Below the pieces are notes generated by a model. That model made no database searches, had not been told where the DNA came from, and was given only the letters and a program-made list of their open reading frames with translations. This document shows positions 23,768 through 33,199 of a DNA stretch of 64,000 nucleotides, piece after piece (the stretch's first letter is position 1; every line of letters begins with the position of its first letter). A program made the translations under genes and the position numbers. Origin of the DNA: Pseudacidovorax sp. RU35E. Its GTDB lineage: Bacteria > Pseudomonadota > Gammaproteobacteria > Burkholderiales > Burkholderiaceae_C. The DNA lies in contig NZ_FTMY01000010.1 in the NCBI RefSeq assembly GCF_900156165.1, positions 143,858 through 207,857 of the forward strand, in the 5' to 3' direction.

Positions 23768-26700
23768 TTACTTCACCGTGCCGACTTCGCGCCAGCCCAG
23801 CTGCCGCGGATCGAAGGCCCAGAACACACCGGACGGCGCACTGATGCCGCCCGCACTGCTGCCGGCGATCAGCCGCGGCTTGCCCTTGACGTTGTAGAAG
23901 CTGAGCTCAGTCACGATGGCGCCCTGCGGGATATAGGCCACCGTGCTGTCGAGCACCGAGGTCGCCTTCGCGTAGTTCAGGGCATAGATGCGGCTCTGCC
24001 CGTCGGGGTTGCAGGCATCCCCGGTGGGCAGCGTGGAACTGAAGGCGACGAGGCCGCTGAAGGCGGTGGGCGGCGTGATCAGGCGCCAGCCCACGCTGCC
24101 GGTCGTGCCCAGGTCGATGTACCAGCCGGCCTTGCCGCTCAGGTTCGGCGCCGTGGCCAGGGTGCCGCCGTTCGGATCGTTGGTGGCGTTGGTGGCCGTC
24201 ACCGCAGCCAGACGGCTGCGCAGGTCGACCGGGTAGGCCTGGCCGTCCGCACCCGCGGTGGCGAAGGCGGCGATGCCGCCGTCGATCAGCGCGTAGAAGC
24301 TCTGGTTCTGGCCGCTGAGCAGGTCGGTGCGGTCCAGCAGCCGGCCGGTGCCCACGAGCACGTAGCGCTGGCGCGTGACGGGGTGCACCTCCACCAGCGG
24401 CGCGGTCGTGATCGGCTGCGCCGCGTTGCTCGCATCCTTGAGCACGGCGATGCGCGTCGGCGCCGGATACGCGGCACCCCCACGCGGCGACGTGAGGTCG
24501 AAGCGCCATACCTGTCCCGACAGATCGCCCACGTAGACCGAGTCGGCCGTGAAGTCGGCGAAGTCGCGCACATAGGCCGTGGGCCGGGCCATGCCGTCGG
24601 CGGCCTGGGTGCCGGTGGAAACCTTCTCCAGCAGGCGGCCGTTGCGCGGATCGACGACGAACAGCCAGCCCTTGCCGTCCTGGTTGTTGTAGCCCGAGGT
24701 GAACAGCGCCACCCAGCCGTACTTGGCGGTCTTGACGACCACCGGGTCGCCGAAGCTGTAGCCCATGTCCACGCAGTTGCCGCTGGAGATGTTGCAGGTG
24801 CCGCCGGCCGCCGTCGGCAGGTTGGCCGCGCCCGGGAATTCCCACAACACCTTGCCGGCCACCGCCGCCTCGCTGGTCATCACCGAGGGATCGCTGACAT
24901 CGATGGCGTAGTAGCTGCGGCCGCCCTTGCCCAGGCCGCCGATCAGCACGCTGCGCCAGTCGGACGAGGTCACGCCCTGGGCATTGGTGACATTGGCGAA
25001 AGCGCCGCCCGCGTTGAGGAAGTCGATGTCGAAGACCTGCGGCGTGGCGTCCACGTAGTTGCGGTGGGCATAGAGCGGCTTGCCGAGCTGGGCCAGCAGG
25101 CCGTCGGTCGGGTTTGTGGCGTCGCCAGGGTCGCGGCTGAACAGCACCGAGGGCACGTAGGCGAACAGTTCCCGGCCGGCATTGGTGCCGGTGCCGCCGG
25201 TGAAGGCATGGAGCATGCCGTCGTTGGCGCCCACGTAGAGCATGGTGGCGCGCGAGGCCTTGCCCTGCCTGTAGGCGCTGTAGCCGGGGTTGGCCGCGTC
25301 CGAGTACGAGGCCGCGGGCGGTCCGACGACCGTCACCTTGGAGTCGACGATGTCGCCGAGACGCCGCGGCTGCTGCACCGCGTTGCCGCTGCTGTCGGTG
25401 GTGGTGATGGACCGGATGCGGTAGCCCAGGCCTTCGCGGCTGCGGTCGCCGCGCAGCCATTGCAGGTAGTTGGAGCCGTCGTTGCCGCTGACGTAGCTGG
25501 TGTCCAGCGCGGTCTGCTGCGCCGAGGTGAGGCTGGCGTAGCGGAAGGGAACGCCGGCCGTGCCCGTCCAGGTGACGACCTGGCGGGCCGTGCTCCAGCC
25601 GGTGTCGGTCGTGCCGGTTCCGAGCTGGTTCTCGAAGGTGGTCGTGGTCGTCCAGGCCGGGGTGGAATTGGCCGTCGGCGTGCCGTCGGCCGCGAAGCTG
25701 ATCTGCGTGGCGGTCAGCTCGCCCGTCCAGTTGGCGGGGTTGTACTGCGTGGCATAGGACACGTCGCTGTCGGTCGTGACCTGCCGCCCGACCAGCGACA
25801 CCACCGACGAGAACGCACCCTTGGACTTGTTGGCGATGCTGTCGAAGGCCTGGCGCAGGCCGGCGACCATGGTGTCCGGACGGCCGGCGGTGAAGTAGTT
25901 GTCGGGCCGGGGCTGCTGCGCGCCGTTGCGGTTGTCGGTCAGCGTGTCGCCGTTGGTGGACCACCAGTCCTGCGGAATGGTGCCGGCGAAGGTGTAGGGA
26001 TCGAAGCCCTGGGGCACGTTCAGGCCGCCGAACTTGGCTGCCAGGTAGAACTTGTTATTGCTCTGGAAGGGCTGCTCCAGCACGTCGACCCAGTAGGTCT
26101 GCACTGTCTGCTTGCCGACGGTCTGCGGCTTGCTCGCGTCGTCGGGGCGGATGTCCTTGGTGTTGGCGTCGAAGGCCAGGCCCGCCATGTAGTAGCGCGA
26201 GGCGCCGGCACCGGTGGCCACCGACGCCAGGTTCGTACTGACCGACGCGTCGACCTTGTTCTGCAGAAAGCCGACACGGTTGGTGGCCACGACCGAATCG
26301 ACCGAGTTGTCGTTGGCAATCAGCGCGGGCTTGGTGGGCTCGGAGTCGGTGCCCGTGTTGTTGCCCGGCACGTTCTTGTCGTTCCAGGTGTAGATGTCGC
26401 CGATGCCCAGCACGAAGTTGCGCTGGCAGGAGTACTGGATCGGGTCGTCCCAGTTGGTGATCACCGGAAAGCCGTCGAGTTGCGTCCGGCGGGCATTGGT
26501 GTCCGTGGTGGTCATGTTGGACCATTCGGGCACGTTGCCCAGGGCACGGAAGTAGCGCAGCGTGGCGTAGTACAGCTCGTTGACCGGGTCGTAGCTCTTG
26601 TAGTTGCCAGGATAGATCTGGCCGAACTTGTTCAGGTAGTTGATGACGCCGCTGTCGGCGATGGCGATGCCGGTGTTGGTGGTGGTGGACGTCGCGTCGG

Positions 26701-28063
26701 CCGTGTCGGGATTGCGCACGAAGGTGCCGTCGGTGCTGCTCCATTCCGCCGCGCCGTTGGTCACGCTGGGCTGACCTGGCACCGGATTCGTCGGACCCAC
26801 GAACTTCTGCCGCGCCCGCATCACACCGCCGTCGCGCAGCGCCGCGCCGTCATTGAGATAGCCGAAGGCGCTGAAGCGGATGTCGTTCGAGTACTGCTGG
26901 ACCAGGCCTTCGGGCTTCCAGTTGCTGCCGTACTGCTTGCAATTGGATTCCACGCCGCCCGCGCCGCTGGACGGATCGCACACCTTCACGCGCACCGTGT
27001 AGTCCTGGGTGGGCGCGAGCTGGTTCGACAACACGTCCCAGCTGCCACCGGGCTGCAGCATCTCGAGCTTGGCGACTGCATCGCCGCCGCGCTCGTAGTA
27101 CTTCATTTGCACCTGGATGTTGTCGCCGGCGTTGAAGCTGATGCCGACCGTGGTGTTGACCGTCGCGCTGTGGTCGTTCCAGTTGTTCACCCTCAGCACG
27201 CCGTTGATGGAGAGCAGCACGCCGTCGTCCGAGGTGGTGCGGAAGGTGTATGTGCCGGTGGAGGGGGCCGGAAAATTCACCGTCCAGATGGCGGTGAAGT
27301 TGTCGGTGCCCACGCCATTGCCGGGCCCGCCCTGGCCCCAGTTGTAGTTCACCGAGTCGTTGTAGTTGGTGTAGGTGGGCGTGCCAGCCGGGTTCTGGTT
27401 GATCGTGTTGGCGTAGTAGTCGCCGCGGATGCCGGTGACCGGCGTCAGCCGCATGGCAAAGCCGCGGCCGTTGATCGAGATGCCCAGCGAACCGGCGTTG
27501 GTGAAGGGCGTGGCGCCAGCAATGAACTGCTGCGGCAGGCTGCGATCGTTGAACAGGCCCTGGCCGGAATGCCAGCCCTTTTCCAGGATCGTGGTGGTGG
27601 CGGTGTCGACCACGCGCCTGCCGCCGGTCATGGCCCAGCGGAAGGGGTCGATGGCAGCGGTGGTCGCCCAGTTGAGGAAGTTGCCGCTCCAGGCGCCGCT
27701 GCAGGTGCGGTTGGTGGCCAGCCCGATGGGCGTGAAGTAGCTCTGATCGCCGTAGCCCGCCGGAATGACGATTCCGCCGGCGGTCGTGTTGGCCGTCGTG
27801 TCCTGCACGTAGCGGTAGCACTTCTCGGTGTCGAAATAGCCGAGGAAGGCCGCGGTGTTGGTGTAGTTGTCGGTGTGGGCGGTGCGCGAGGCGGTGGGCC
27901 ATTCCACCGAGAGCGCGAGCGCCAGGTTGCCGGCTGCCGTGGAGTTGGAGAACACCGGCTGGTCGGCCAGCGGTGCGGCCAGTGCCAGCCCCTGGAAGGG
28001 CAGCACCAGCATGAGCATCAGGGCGCAAAGGCGCTGGGCGATTCGGCGGTTCGAATGGAACAT
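23768..28063 (-). CDS. pilY1: Type IV pilus tip/assembly protein PilY1 with a PA14 domain
   Basis: A 1431-residue exported protein with a signal peptide (hydrophobic core LCALMLMLVLPFQGLALA). About residues 209-335 form a PA14 domain (starts GIRGDYYAN, contains TSDDGVLLSINGV and ends near AKLEM), a carbohydrate-binding or adhesin module. The C-terminal 520 residues (from about 907, DIVDSKVTVVGPP) are the PilY1 beta-propeller, with blocks such as LYVGANDGMLHAFTGG and VYVGDLSGQVWRFDL. PilY1 sits at the pilus tip, promotes extension and acts in adhesion and surface sensing. I could not identify the calcium loop of the Pseudomonas protein with confidence. The start ATG 28063 precedes the signal peptide. 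It is the last gene of the minor pilin operon. Confidence 0.93.
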   Translation of the reverse strand: MFHSNRRIAQRLCALMLMLVLPFQGLALAAPLADQPVFSNSTAAGNLALALSVEWPTASRTAHTDNYTNTAAFLGYFDTEKCYRYVQDTTANTTAGGIVIPAGYGDQSYFTPIGLATNRTCSGAWSGNFLNWATTAAIDPFRWAMTGGRRVVDTATTTILEKGWHSGQGLFNDRSLPQQFIAGATPFTNAGSLGISINGRGFAMRLTPVTGIRGDYYANTINQNPAGTPTYTNYNDSVNYNWGQGGPGNGVGTDNFTAIWTVNFPAPSTGTYTFRTTSDDGVLLSINGVLRVNNWNDHSATVNTTVGISFNAGDNIQVQMKYYERGGDAVAKLEMLQPGGSWDVLSNQLAPTQDYTVRVKVCDPSSGAGGVESNCKQYGSNWKPEGLVQQYSNDIRFSAFGYLNDGAALRDGGVMRARQKFVGPTNPVPGQPSVTNGAAEWSSTDGTFVRNPDTADATSTTTNTGIAIADSGVINYLNKFGQIYPGNYKSYDPVNELYYATLRYFRALGNVPEWSNMTTTDTNARRTQLDGFPVITNWDDPIQYSCQRNFVLGIGDIYTWNDKNVPGNNTGTDSEPTKPALIANDNSVDSVVATNRVGFLQNKVDASVSTNLASVATGAGASRYYMAGLAFDANTKDIRPDDASKPQTVGKQTVQTYWVDVLEQPFQSNNKFYLAAKFGGLNVPQGFDPYTFAGTIPQDWWSTNGDTLTDNRNGAQQPRPDNYFTAGRPDTMVAGLRQAFDSIANKSKGAFSSVVSLVGRQVTTDSDVSYATQYNPANWTGELTATQISFAADGTPTANSTPAWTTTTTFENQLGTGTTDTGWSTARQVVTWTGTAGVPFRYASLTSAQQTALDTSYVSGNDGSNYLQWLRGDRSREGLGYRIRSITTTDSSGNAVQQPRRLGDIVDSKVTVVGPPAASYSDAANPGYSAYRQGKASRATMLYVGANDGMLHAFTGGTGTNAGRELFAYVPSVLFSRDPGDATNPTDGLLAQLGKPLYAHRNYVDATPQVFDIDFLNAGGAFANVTNAQGVTSSDWRSVLIGGLGKGGRSYYAIDVSDPSVMTSEAAVAGKVLWEFPGAANLPTAAGGTCNISSGNCVDMGYSFGDPVVVKTAKYGWVALFTSGYNNQDGKGWLFVVDPRNGRLLEKVSTGTQAADGMARPTAYVRDFADFTADSVYVGDLSGQVWRFDLTSPRGGAAYPAPTRIAVLKDASNAAQPITTAPLVEVHPVTRQRYVLVGTGRLLDRTDLLSGQNQSFYALIDGGIAAFATAGADGQAYPVDLRSRLAAVTATNATNDPNGGTLATAPNLSGKAGWYIDLGTTGSVGWRLITPPTAFSGLVAFSSTLPTGDACNPDGQSRIYALNYAKATSVLDSTVAYIPQGAIVTELSFYNVKGKPRLIAGSSAGGISAPSGVFWAFDPRQLGWREVGTVK

Positions 28064-28094
28064 GGTGACCCCGGGGCTGCGGAAGTGGAGCGCC

Positions 28095-28706
28095 TCACTC
28101 CGGTTTGGTGAACGAACTCTGGACGAAGACCTGAAGGTTGCGCGGGCCGGTGACACGCACAGTGACCCGGTAGACCGGCTGCACCGGCGGCGGCGCGCGC
28201 GACGCCAGCTGGGCGCTGCCGCCCACCGCCTCACGCGTGATCGGCACGCAGTGGCTGCGGCCCTGGTCGGTGGCGCTCTGGGTGGCGATGTCGCACAGGC
28301 GGTCGACCACGTAGCGGATCGCCACGCTGTTCGTGCTGCCCTGCAGGTCGGCCGCGCTGGCCACCGTCGCGAAGGTGGCGTCGCTCAGGAGCGCCAGCGG
28401 GATGCCCATGTCGTTGACGGCCAGCGGCGTGGGGCTGTAGTTGAGCGCCTTGTTGGCGGCCGCGCTGCCGTTGACCGGATAGGTGGCGTTCATGGCCACG
28501 GCGATGGCCTGCTCCGCCTGGTTGACCAAGTCGCGGCGGATGGCCAGGCTGCCCACGCCGGACAGGGTGCTGTTCATGGAGCGGCTGACGGCCACCCCGC
28601 CGGCCAGCAGGACGACCAGCACGATCAGGCAGAAGATCAGCACGACGCCGCGCTGGTGGCGGCGTGCGGGCACGTGGCGGGAACGACGGAGAACGCGGGG
28701 GCTCAT
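28095..28706 (-). CDS. pilX: Type IV minor pilin PilX-like
   Basis: A 203-residue protein with a 19-residue basic leader, the prepilin cleavage site Gly-Val (RGVVLIFCLIVLVVLLAGG) and a long hydrophobic helix; the usual Glu at mature position 5 is replaced by Phe, as in many PilX proteins. The rest is globular and variable, with Cys residues around residues 138 and 153. Minor pilins prime pilus assembly together with PilY1. Its start overlaps the pilW stop by 4 bases. Confidence 0.88.
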   Translation of the reverse strand: MSPRVLRRSRHVPARRHQRGVVLIFCLIVLVVLLAGGVAVSRSMNSTLSGVGSLAIRRDLVNQAEQAIAVAMNATYPVNGSAAANKALNYSPTPLAVNDMGIPLALLSDATFATVASAADLQGSTNSVAIRYVVDRLCDIATQSATDQGRSHCVPITREAVGGSAQLASRAPPPVQPVYRVTVRVTGPRNLQVFVQSSFTKPE

Positions 28707-29938
28707 GAGGCGGGCTGCTTCATCAGCAGGTTGCGCAGGGGGACGATGGTTTCGACGATGCGGTAGCGGTAGTGCCGGTCATCGTTTGAAAGGCTGATCG
28801 TGTAGCGCTGGGCTGCGGGAAGGTCCGCGAACAGGGTGTACGAGGCGTCCGCGACCAGGTCCTTTTCGTAGACCGTGCTGCGCAACAGCATCGACGCGCG
28901 CACGGCGACGATCCTGCGCATGGTGTCGGGCGTCGTCATCACCGCGCCGATCGAATAGTCGGTCGCGCCGGCGCCGCCGGCTGCGGGCAGCACCCAGGCA
29001 TCCATCACGCCGTCCGGCACCGTGGTCGTGTCCACGCCATACAGCGCCCGCAGGGCATAGACGCCCTCGGCCATGGGCTCGGGCACGGCGCTGCCGGCGG
29101 AGTTGAGCAGGTCCTCGCGGTAGAGGATGCGGTCGGTGCCGACGCCGAACATCTGCAGTTGAAGGTTGTCGCCGTCGGCATTGCCCAGGGCCGTGAGGTA
29201 GGCGTCGGGGCTCTTGGCCAGGGCGTCGAGCGTGGTGCTGCCAGCGCTGCCCCGGTAGTAGGTGCCGCCCAGCGGCAGCGTGTCGGTGCCGCCCGTGGGC
29301 GGCGCGAAGCTGCTGTCCACCTGCGTGACCAGACAGTCGGTCACGTTCTTGGCGCTGAGCAGCAGCACGTCGGCCGGCTGCATGCCGATGGTGTTCTCCA
29401 GCAGCAGTTTCTGCGTGCCGGCCGTGCCGCGCACCAGCCGGGGGATGTCGCCGAGCGGCGCGCTGCCGCCCATGGTGATCAGGATGTCCGAGCCGCCGCC
29501 GCTGCGACCCTGGTCGATCAGCACCGGCGCCACGCGCAGATTGGCCGCGCCCGAGGCGCCACCGAGCAGCTCGGCGAAGGGGGCTCCGAAGGCGGCGGAG
29601 GCGGGCAGCACGCTGGTGGTGGTGCCGCCGGCGGTGCGGCTGGCGTTGATCTTGCAGCCCAGCACGCCCCAGTCGTAGCCCTGCGAGAAGCCCGCGCCCG
29701 CCGAGCGCAGGGCCCGGTCGATGACGGTGGCGGCGAAGCTGCCGCTCTGGTTCATGTCGTTGGTGCCGGTGGTGGTGCGGCGGTTGGATTCGCCCAGCAC
29801 CAGCACGCTCATCACCGCGAGCACCACGATGAGGCCCAGGGCCATGGCCACCAGCAGTTCTAGCAGCGAGATGCCGCGCATCGCCAGGCGGCGTGGCGAC
29901 GAGGGCGGGGTCGGGACTGGCGGAAACGGCATGCGCAC
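28703..29938 (-). CDS. pilW: Type IV minor pilin PilW-like
   Basis: A 411-residue protein with prepilin cleavage after Gly in MRGISLLELLVAM and a following hydrophobic helix. An ATG at residue 20 (about 29881) lies just before this and is an alternative start; the longer form has a Pro-rich 18-residue lead. The globular domain is large, as in betaproteobacterial PilW. It acts at the pilus-initiation complex with PilV, PilX and PilY1, between pilV (4 bases upstream) and pilX (overlapping). Confidence 0.88.
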   Translation of the reverse strand: MRMPFPPVPTPPSSPRRLAMRGISLLELLVAMALGLIVVLAVMSVLVLGESNRRTTTGTNDMNQSGSFAATVIDRALRSAGAGFSQGYDWGVLGCKINASRTAGGTTTSVLPASAAFGAPFAELLGGASGAANLRVAPVLIDQGRSGGGSDILITMGGSAPLGDIPRLVRGTAGTQKLLLENTIGMQPADVLLLSAKNVTDCLVTQVDSSFAPPTGGTDTLPLGGTYYRGSAGSTTLDALAKSPDAYLTALGNADGDNLQLQMFGVGTDRILYREDLLNSAGSAVPEPMAEGVYALRALYGVDTTTVPDGVMDAWVLPAAGGAGATDYSIGAVMTTPDTMRRIVAVRASMLLRSTVYEKDLVADASYTLFADLPAAQRYTISLSNDDRHYRYRIVETIVPLRNLLMKQPAS

Positions 29939-29942
29939 GACC

Positions 29943-30392
29943 TCAGAGCGACGGCAGGATGACGCGCGTGCTGAAGCTGCTCGCGCTGTTGGCGCCGCTG
30001 CGCGATGGCGGCGTCCAGGTGATGACGATGTCGGCTGCCGGCGGGACGCTGCCGGCGACCGCCGTCACGGTGCCGCTGCCGCTGGGCAGCCGGCTCAGCT
30101 GGGGGTTGGCGATCTTGGCCTGCCAGGCGGCGACGATGCCCGACTCGGCGGTCACCGTGCTCAGGTCGACCGTCTTGTAGGCCCACATCTTCCCGGCGAG
30201 CTCGTCGGCCAGCAGGCTGGCGCGGCTGCGGTAATCGGCCTCCAGCGACAGCGAGATGGCCTGCGCCTGCAGGGCGACCAGACCCAGGATCGCGATCGAG
30301 AAGATCAGGATCGCGACCAGGACTTCGATCAGCGCCACGCCGCGCTGGCGCAGCGGCATGGAACGGAAGGGGCGGCGCATGGGCATCGGCAT
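29943..30392 (-). CDS. pilV: Type IV minor pilin PilV-like
   Basis: A 149-residue protein from ATG 30392, with three in-frame ATGs six bases apart (30392, 30386, 30380) that make the exact start uncertain. The cleavage site is in RGVALIEVLVAIL with Glu at position 5. The typical PilV block ALQAQAISLSLEADYRSRA follows. It is part of the minor pilin complex that starts pilus assembly; fimT ends 8 bases upstream. Confidence 0.87.
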   Translation of the reverse strand: MPMPMRRPFRSMPLRQRGVALIEVLVAILIFSIAILGLVALQAQAISLSLEADYRSRASLLADELAGKMWAYKTVDLSTVTAESGIVAAWQAKIANPQLSRLPSGSGTVTAVAGSVPPAADIVITWTPPSRSGANSASSFSTRVILPSL

Positions 30393-30400
30393 CCCTGCGC

Positions 30401-31024
30401 TCAGCTGTAGCAGCCGTCCGGGCTGGTGGCGGCGTTGCGGGCCGGGTCGCACATGCGCACCTGGCCACTCAGGCCGACCGTCACGCGCAGCGGCCGGTCG
30501 GCCCCGGTGACGGTGATGGCGAAGGTCTGCAGCGGCGGCGTGCCGGTGGGCGCCTGGCAGGACGCGCCGGGCCCCGAACTGGCGGCGGCACCCGTGGCGC
30601 GGCCCAGGCTGCTGAAGCACACTTCGGCCGGCCCGGTGACGGCGACGCCGTCGGCCGCGCCGCTGAAGTTGCCCGTGCTGATCAGCTGCGCGGTCTCGGA
30701 CGAGCCGTCCACCGGCAGCTGGTAGACGGCCCAGAACTTGCCGCCGCTCGTCGCCGAGACCGAAGCCGCGGCCGTCGTGGGCGGGCTGTTGGTGAACAGG
30801 AACACCATCGGCCGGCTGCGCCCGAGTGCTTCGGCCTGTGCGGTGCGCAGGCCGTCCTGGATGTTGTTGGCCGCGGTGCGGATGCGGCTGTTGCGGACCC
30901 AGTCGGCCATCGACGGCACGCCCACCGCCAGCAGGATGGCCAGCAGCGTGATGGTGATCATCAGCTCGACCAGCGTGAAGCCGGCCGCGCGCCGGCCTGC
31001 ATGACGGGCCGCCGTCAGGGGCAT
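30401..31024 (-). CDS. fimT: Type IV minor pilin FimT/GspH-like
   Basis: A 207-residue protein with the prepilin signature [17 protein letters not shown] after a 14-residue basic leader, and the GspH/FimT block [20 protein letters not shown]. FimT-type pilins take part in pilus priming, and in some bacteria in DNA binding for natural uptake. It overlaps the end of pilE by 10 bases, so the two are coupled. Confidence 0.88.
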   Translation of the reverse strand: MPLTAARHAGRRAAGFTLVELMITITLLAILLAVGVPSMADWVRNSRIRTAANNIQDGLRTAQAEALGRSRPMVFLFTNSPPTTAAASVSATSGGKFWAVYQLPVDGSSETAQLISTGNFSGAADGVAVTGPAEVCFSSLGRATGAAASSGPGASCQAPTGTPPLQTFAITVTGADRPLRVTVGLSGQVRMCDPARNAATSPDGCYS

Positions 31025-31473
31025 GTCTGGCCTCGCTTGACGATCCAGGCCGTGCTGCAGTTCGCGCCCCAGCCGGAGGGCAGGCCCGAGGTGCTGCGGG
31101 CGCCAGCCTGGGTGACCGTGTACGTCAGGTTGCTGCCCAGGGAACTGGCGACGGCCTGGACGGTGTAGGTGGAGGCAGTGGGCGTGCCGCTGCAGGACAC
31201 CGTGAACTTGCCCGCCGTCGTGGCGGTGCTGCAGGGCGCCTTCACCGTGGTGCTGACGTCGTTGTACTGCCGGTTGTCCTGGAAGTACCGCTCCATGTTG
31301 GCTTGCATGGCCGCCAGGGCGTTGGTGCCTTCCACCATCTGGCCGCGCAGCACGTAGTCGCGGTAACTGGGCAGCGCGATCGCGCTCAGGATCGCCACGA
31401 TGGCCACCACGATCATCACCTCGATCAGGGTGAAGCCGGAAAAACGCGGGGCAGGAACCTTCGAGCGGTGCAT
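31015..31473 (-). CDS. pilE: Type IV pilin PilE-like
   Basis: A 152-residue pilin with leader [13 protein letters not shown] and mature start [18 protein letters not shown]. The two Cys pairs (around residues 81/95 and 133/150) resemble pilin disulfide loops, including the C-terminal D-region ending RGQTCP. It heads the minor pilin operon, so it is probably the PilE minor pilin of this cluster and not the major pilin. The ATG at 31473 is fixed by the leader. Confidence 0.9.
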   Translation of the reverse strand: MHRSKVPAPRFSGFTLIEVMIVVAIVAILSAIALPSYRDYVLRGQMVEGTNALAAMQANMERYFQDNRQYNDVSTTVKAPCSTATTAGKFTVSCSGTPTASTYTVQAVASSLGSNLTYTVTQAGARSTSGLPSGWGANCSTAWIVKRGQTCP

Positions 31474-31816
31474 GGGGAACGGACGATGGACAAAGTGGTT
31501 AACTATTGTGTCATCGCAGGTACTTTGTGAACCTGAGTAACAACGTTCCGCAGAGCAAAAAAGTGCACAGAAAGTTCAACGACCGTGGCGTGGAGGCGTC
31601 AGCCCGTGCACTGCGACGTCGGCGTTCGGCTCGCCGTCAGGTTGACGCGGTGGGCCGCCTACAGCCGGCGACCGCCACGCCCTACACCGGATGAGGCGCG
31701 TGCACCGACCGCGTCGGACGGGCGTGTGCCAGAGAGTTCGCCCATCTGCTGAAGGCGGATTCCCGGCGCGATGTCCGTGACGGGATTGCTCTCATTACCC
31801 ATCCAGGAGGTCATCC
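31474..31816. promoter_or_regulatory. Intergenic region between divergent pilE and csbD-like genes
   Basis: The 343 bases hold no gene. The left part (31490-31575) is AT-rich and should carry the pilE promoter; it contains GTTAACTATTGT (31498-31509), whose reverse complement ACAATAGTTAAC matches 11 of 12 bases of a sequence in front of the exopolysaccharide operon (33305-33316). The middle (31580-31780) is GC-rich with no recognisable element. A strong ribosome site AGGAGG at 31805-31810 serves the csbD-like gene with a 6-base spacer. Confidence 0.5.
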
Positions 31817-32008
31817 ATGAACAAGGATTCCGTGCAAGGCAACCTGCAACAGGCCAAGGGCGCCGTGAAGGAAACGCTGGGCAAGGTCACCGGCAACAAG
31901 TCGCTGCAGGCAGAAGGCATGGCCGACAAGGCCGCCGGCAAGGCCCAGGAAAGCTACGGCGACGCCAAGGACGCGGCCAAGGACGCGGCCGACAAGCTGC
32001 GCAAGTAA
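31817..32008 (+). CDS. CsbD-family stress protein
   Basis: A 63-residue hydrophilic protein that fills the whole CsbD fold: MNKDSVQGNLQQAKGAVKET, then GKVTGNKSLQAEGMADKAAG and an Ala/Lys-rich helix end. CsbD-like proteins are abundant in the cytoplasm under general stress; their molecular role is unknown. The perfect AGGAGG ribosome site predicts high expression. A hairpin terminator follows at 32058-32094. Confidence 0.92.
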   Translation: MNKDSVQGNLQQAKGAVKETLGKVTGNKSLQAEGMADKAAGKAQESYGDAKDAAKDAADKLRK

Positions 32009-32057
32009 CAGGGACGGCAACGCTCATTTCATCGGCTCTTACGACCGACATCACACC

Positions 32058-32094
32058 TCGGGGCGCCAGGATCCACAGGACCCAGGCGCCCCGA
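32058..32094 (+). terminator. Rho-independent-like hairpin after csbD-like gene
   Basis: TCGGGGCGCC (32058-32067) and GGCGCCCCGA (32085-32094) form a perfect 10-base stem with a 17-base loop, followed by a short T-containing run (TCTTTCC). It separates the csbD-like gene from the next gene; the weak T-tract suggests partial termination. Confidence 0.6.
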
Positions 32095-32123
32095 TCTTTC
32101 CTGCCGAGCATCGAAGGATTCGA

Positions 32124-33128
32124 ATGATCACAACAACAGCCCCCCACATCGTTGCGCCAGAAGCGGCGCGCCTCAGCCTCACACGTGTCTCCTGGGGCGC
32201 CGTCTTCGCCGGCCTGTTCCTGGCGTTGGCCACCTACCTTTTCCTCGCCCTGCTCGGCACCGCCATCGGCGCCAGCGCGGTGGACCCCATGGCGCCGGGC
32301 AACCCGCTGGCCGGTTTCGGTACCGGCGCAGGCTTGTGGGTCGGCTTCTCGACGCTGATCGCCCTGGCCGTCGGCGCCTTCTTTGCTGGCCGCACGGCGC
32401 CCGGCAAGGGCGCCCTGCACGGCGTGCTGTGCTGGGCCGTGACCACGCTGGTGACCGTCTACGCCCTGTCGTCGCTGGCTGGCGGTGTGATCGGCACTGC
32501 CACGCGGGCCGCCGGTGCAGGTGCCGCACTCGCGGGTCAGGGCGTGGCCGCCGTGGCGCCCAGCATCGCCTCGGGTGTGAAGGACCAGTTGCAGAAGAAC
32601 GGCATCAACCTGGACTTCGACGATCTGCGCAACCAGCTCGACCTGCTGCTGCGCCAGACGGGCAAGTCGGAATTGAACCCGGACGTGCTCAAGTCCAAGG
32701 CCGGCGATGCCGTGCAGGACGGCAAGTCCACCGCCGGCGATGCCGCGACCACGCCCCAGGCTGCAGGCAACGACCTGTCGGCCTTCTTCGACCGCCTGCG
32801 CCAGAAAGCCCAGCCGGCGCTGGACGCCGCCGACCGCGACGCCCTGATCAACGTCATCATGGCCCGCACCGGCAAGAGCCGCCCCGAGGCCGAACAGATC
32901 GCGGCCAACTACGAGCAGAGCTACAACCAGGCCGTGGCGAAGTACAACGAACTCAAGGCCCAGGCCGAGCAGAAGGCCCGTGAGGCCAGCGACGCCGCGG
33001 CCAAGGGCGTGAGCCATGCCGCCTGGGCTGGCGTGGTCGTGCTGCTGCTGGGGCTGATCGTGTCCGGCATCGGCGGCTTCATCGGTCGACGCACGGCCGC
33101 CCAGCGCGAAATGCTGATCGCCGTGTGA
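32124..33128 (+). CDS. Membrane protein with long coiled periplasmic/cytoplasmic loop, unknown function
   Basis: A 334-residue protein with three hydrophobic segments near the N-terminus (about 22-50, 70-92 and 97-125), a long charged Ala/Lys-rich middle part (about 140-300) likely to be helical, and a last TM helix (about 300-320) before a short basic tail. I do not recognise a named family; the layout fits proteins found beside CsbD and other stress genes in Burkholderiales. It starts 115 bases after the CsbD gene, behind a hairpin, and ends at a strong terminator. A role in envelope stress is only a guess. Confidence 0.7.
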   Translation: MITTTAPHIVAPEAARLSLTRVSWGAVFAGLFLALATYLFLALLGTAIGASAVDPMAPGNPLAGFGTGAGLWVGFSTLIALAVGAFFAGRTAPGKGALHGVLCWAVTTLVTVYALSSLAGGVIGTATRAAGAGAALAGQGVAAVAPSIASGVKDQLQKNGINLDFDDLRNQLDLLLRQTGKSELNPDVLKSKAGDAVQDGKSTAGDAATTPQAAGNDLSAFFDRLRQKAQPALDAADRDALINVIMARTGKSRPEAEQIAANYEQSYNQAVAKYNELKAQAEQKAREASDAAAKGVSHAAWAGVVVLLLGLIVSGIGGFIGRRTAAQREMLIAV

Positions 33129-33167
33129 TGCCCAGGCGCCGAAAGGGGCCGGCGACCGTCACGCAAC

Positions 33168-33199
33168 AACGCCCCCGGTGCACGCGCGCCGGGGGCGTT
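33168..33199 (+). terminator. Strong Rho-independent terminator
   Basis: AACGCCCCCGG (33168-33178) and CCGGGGGCGTT (33189-33199) form a perfect 11-base GC-rich stem with a 10-base loop, followed by TTTCGTTTT. It ends the transcript of the membrane protein gene and insulates the exopolysaccharide operon downstream. Confidence 0.9.

Noticed and set aside
24383..28111. A long open frame on the plus strand opposite pilY1
   Set aside because: Low-complexity Val/Gly/Arg-rich translation with no motif; the opposite strand encodes an unambiguous PilY1.
31560..31780. Possible small RNA or small gene in the pilE-csbD gap
   Set aside because: No conserved structure, promoter-terminator pair or plausible protein was found; only short Arg-rich frames.
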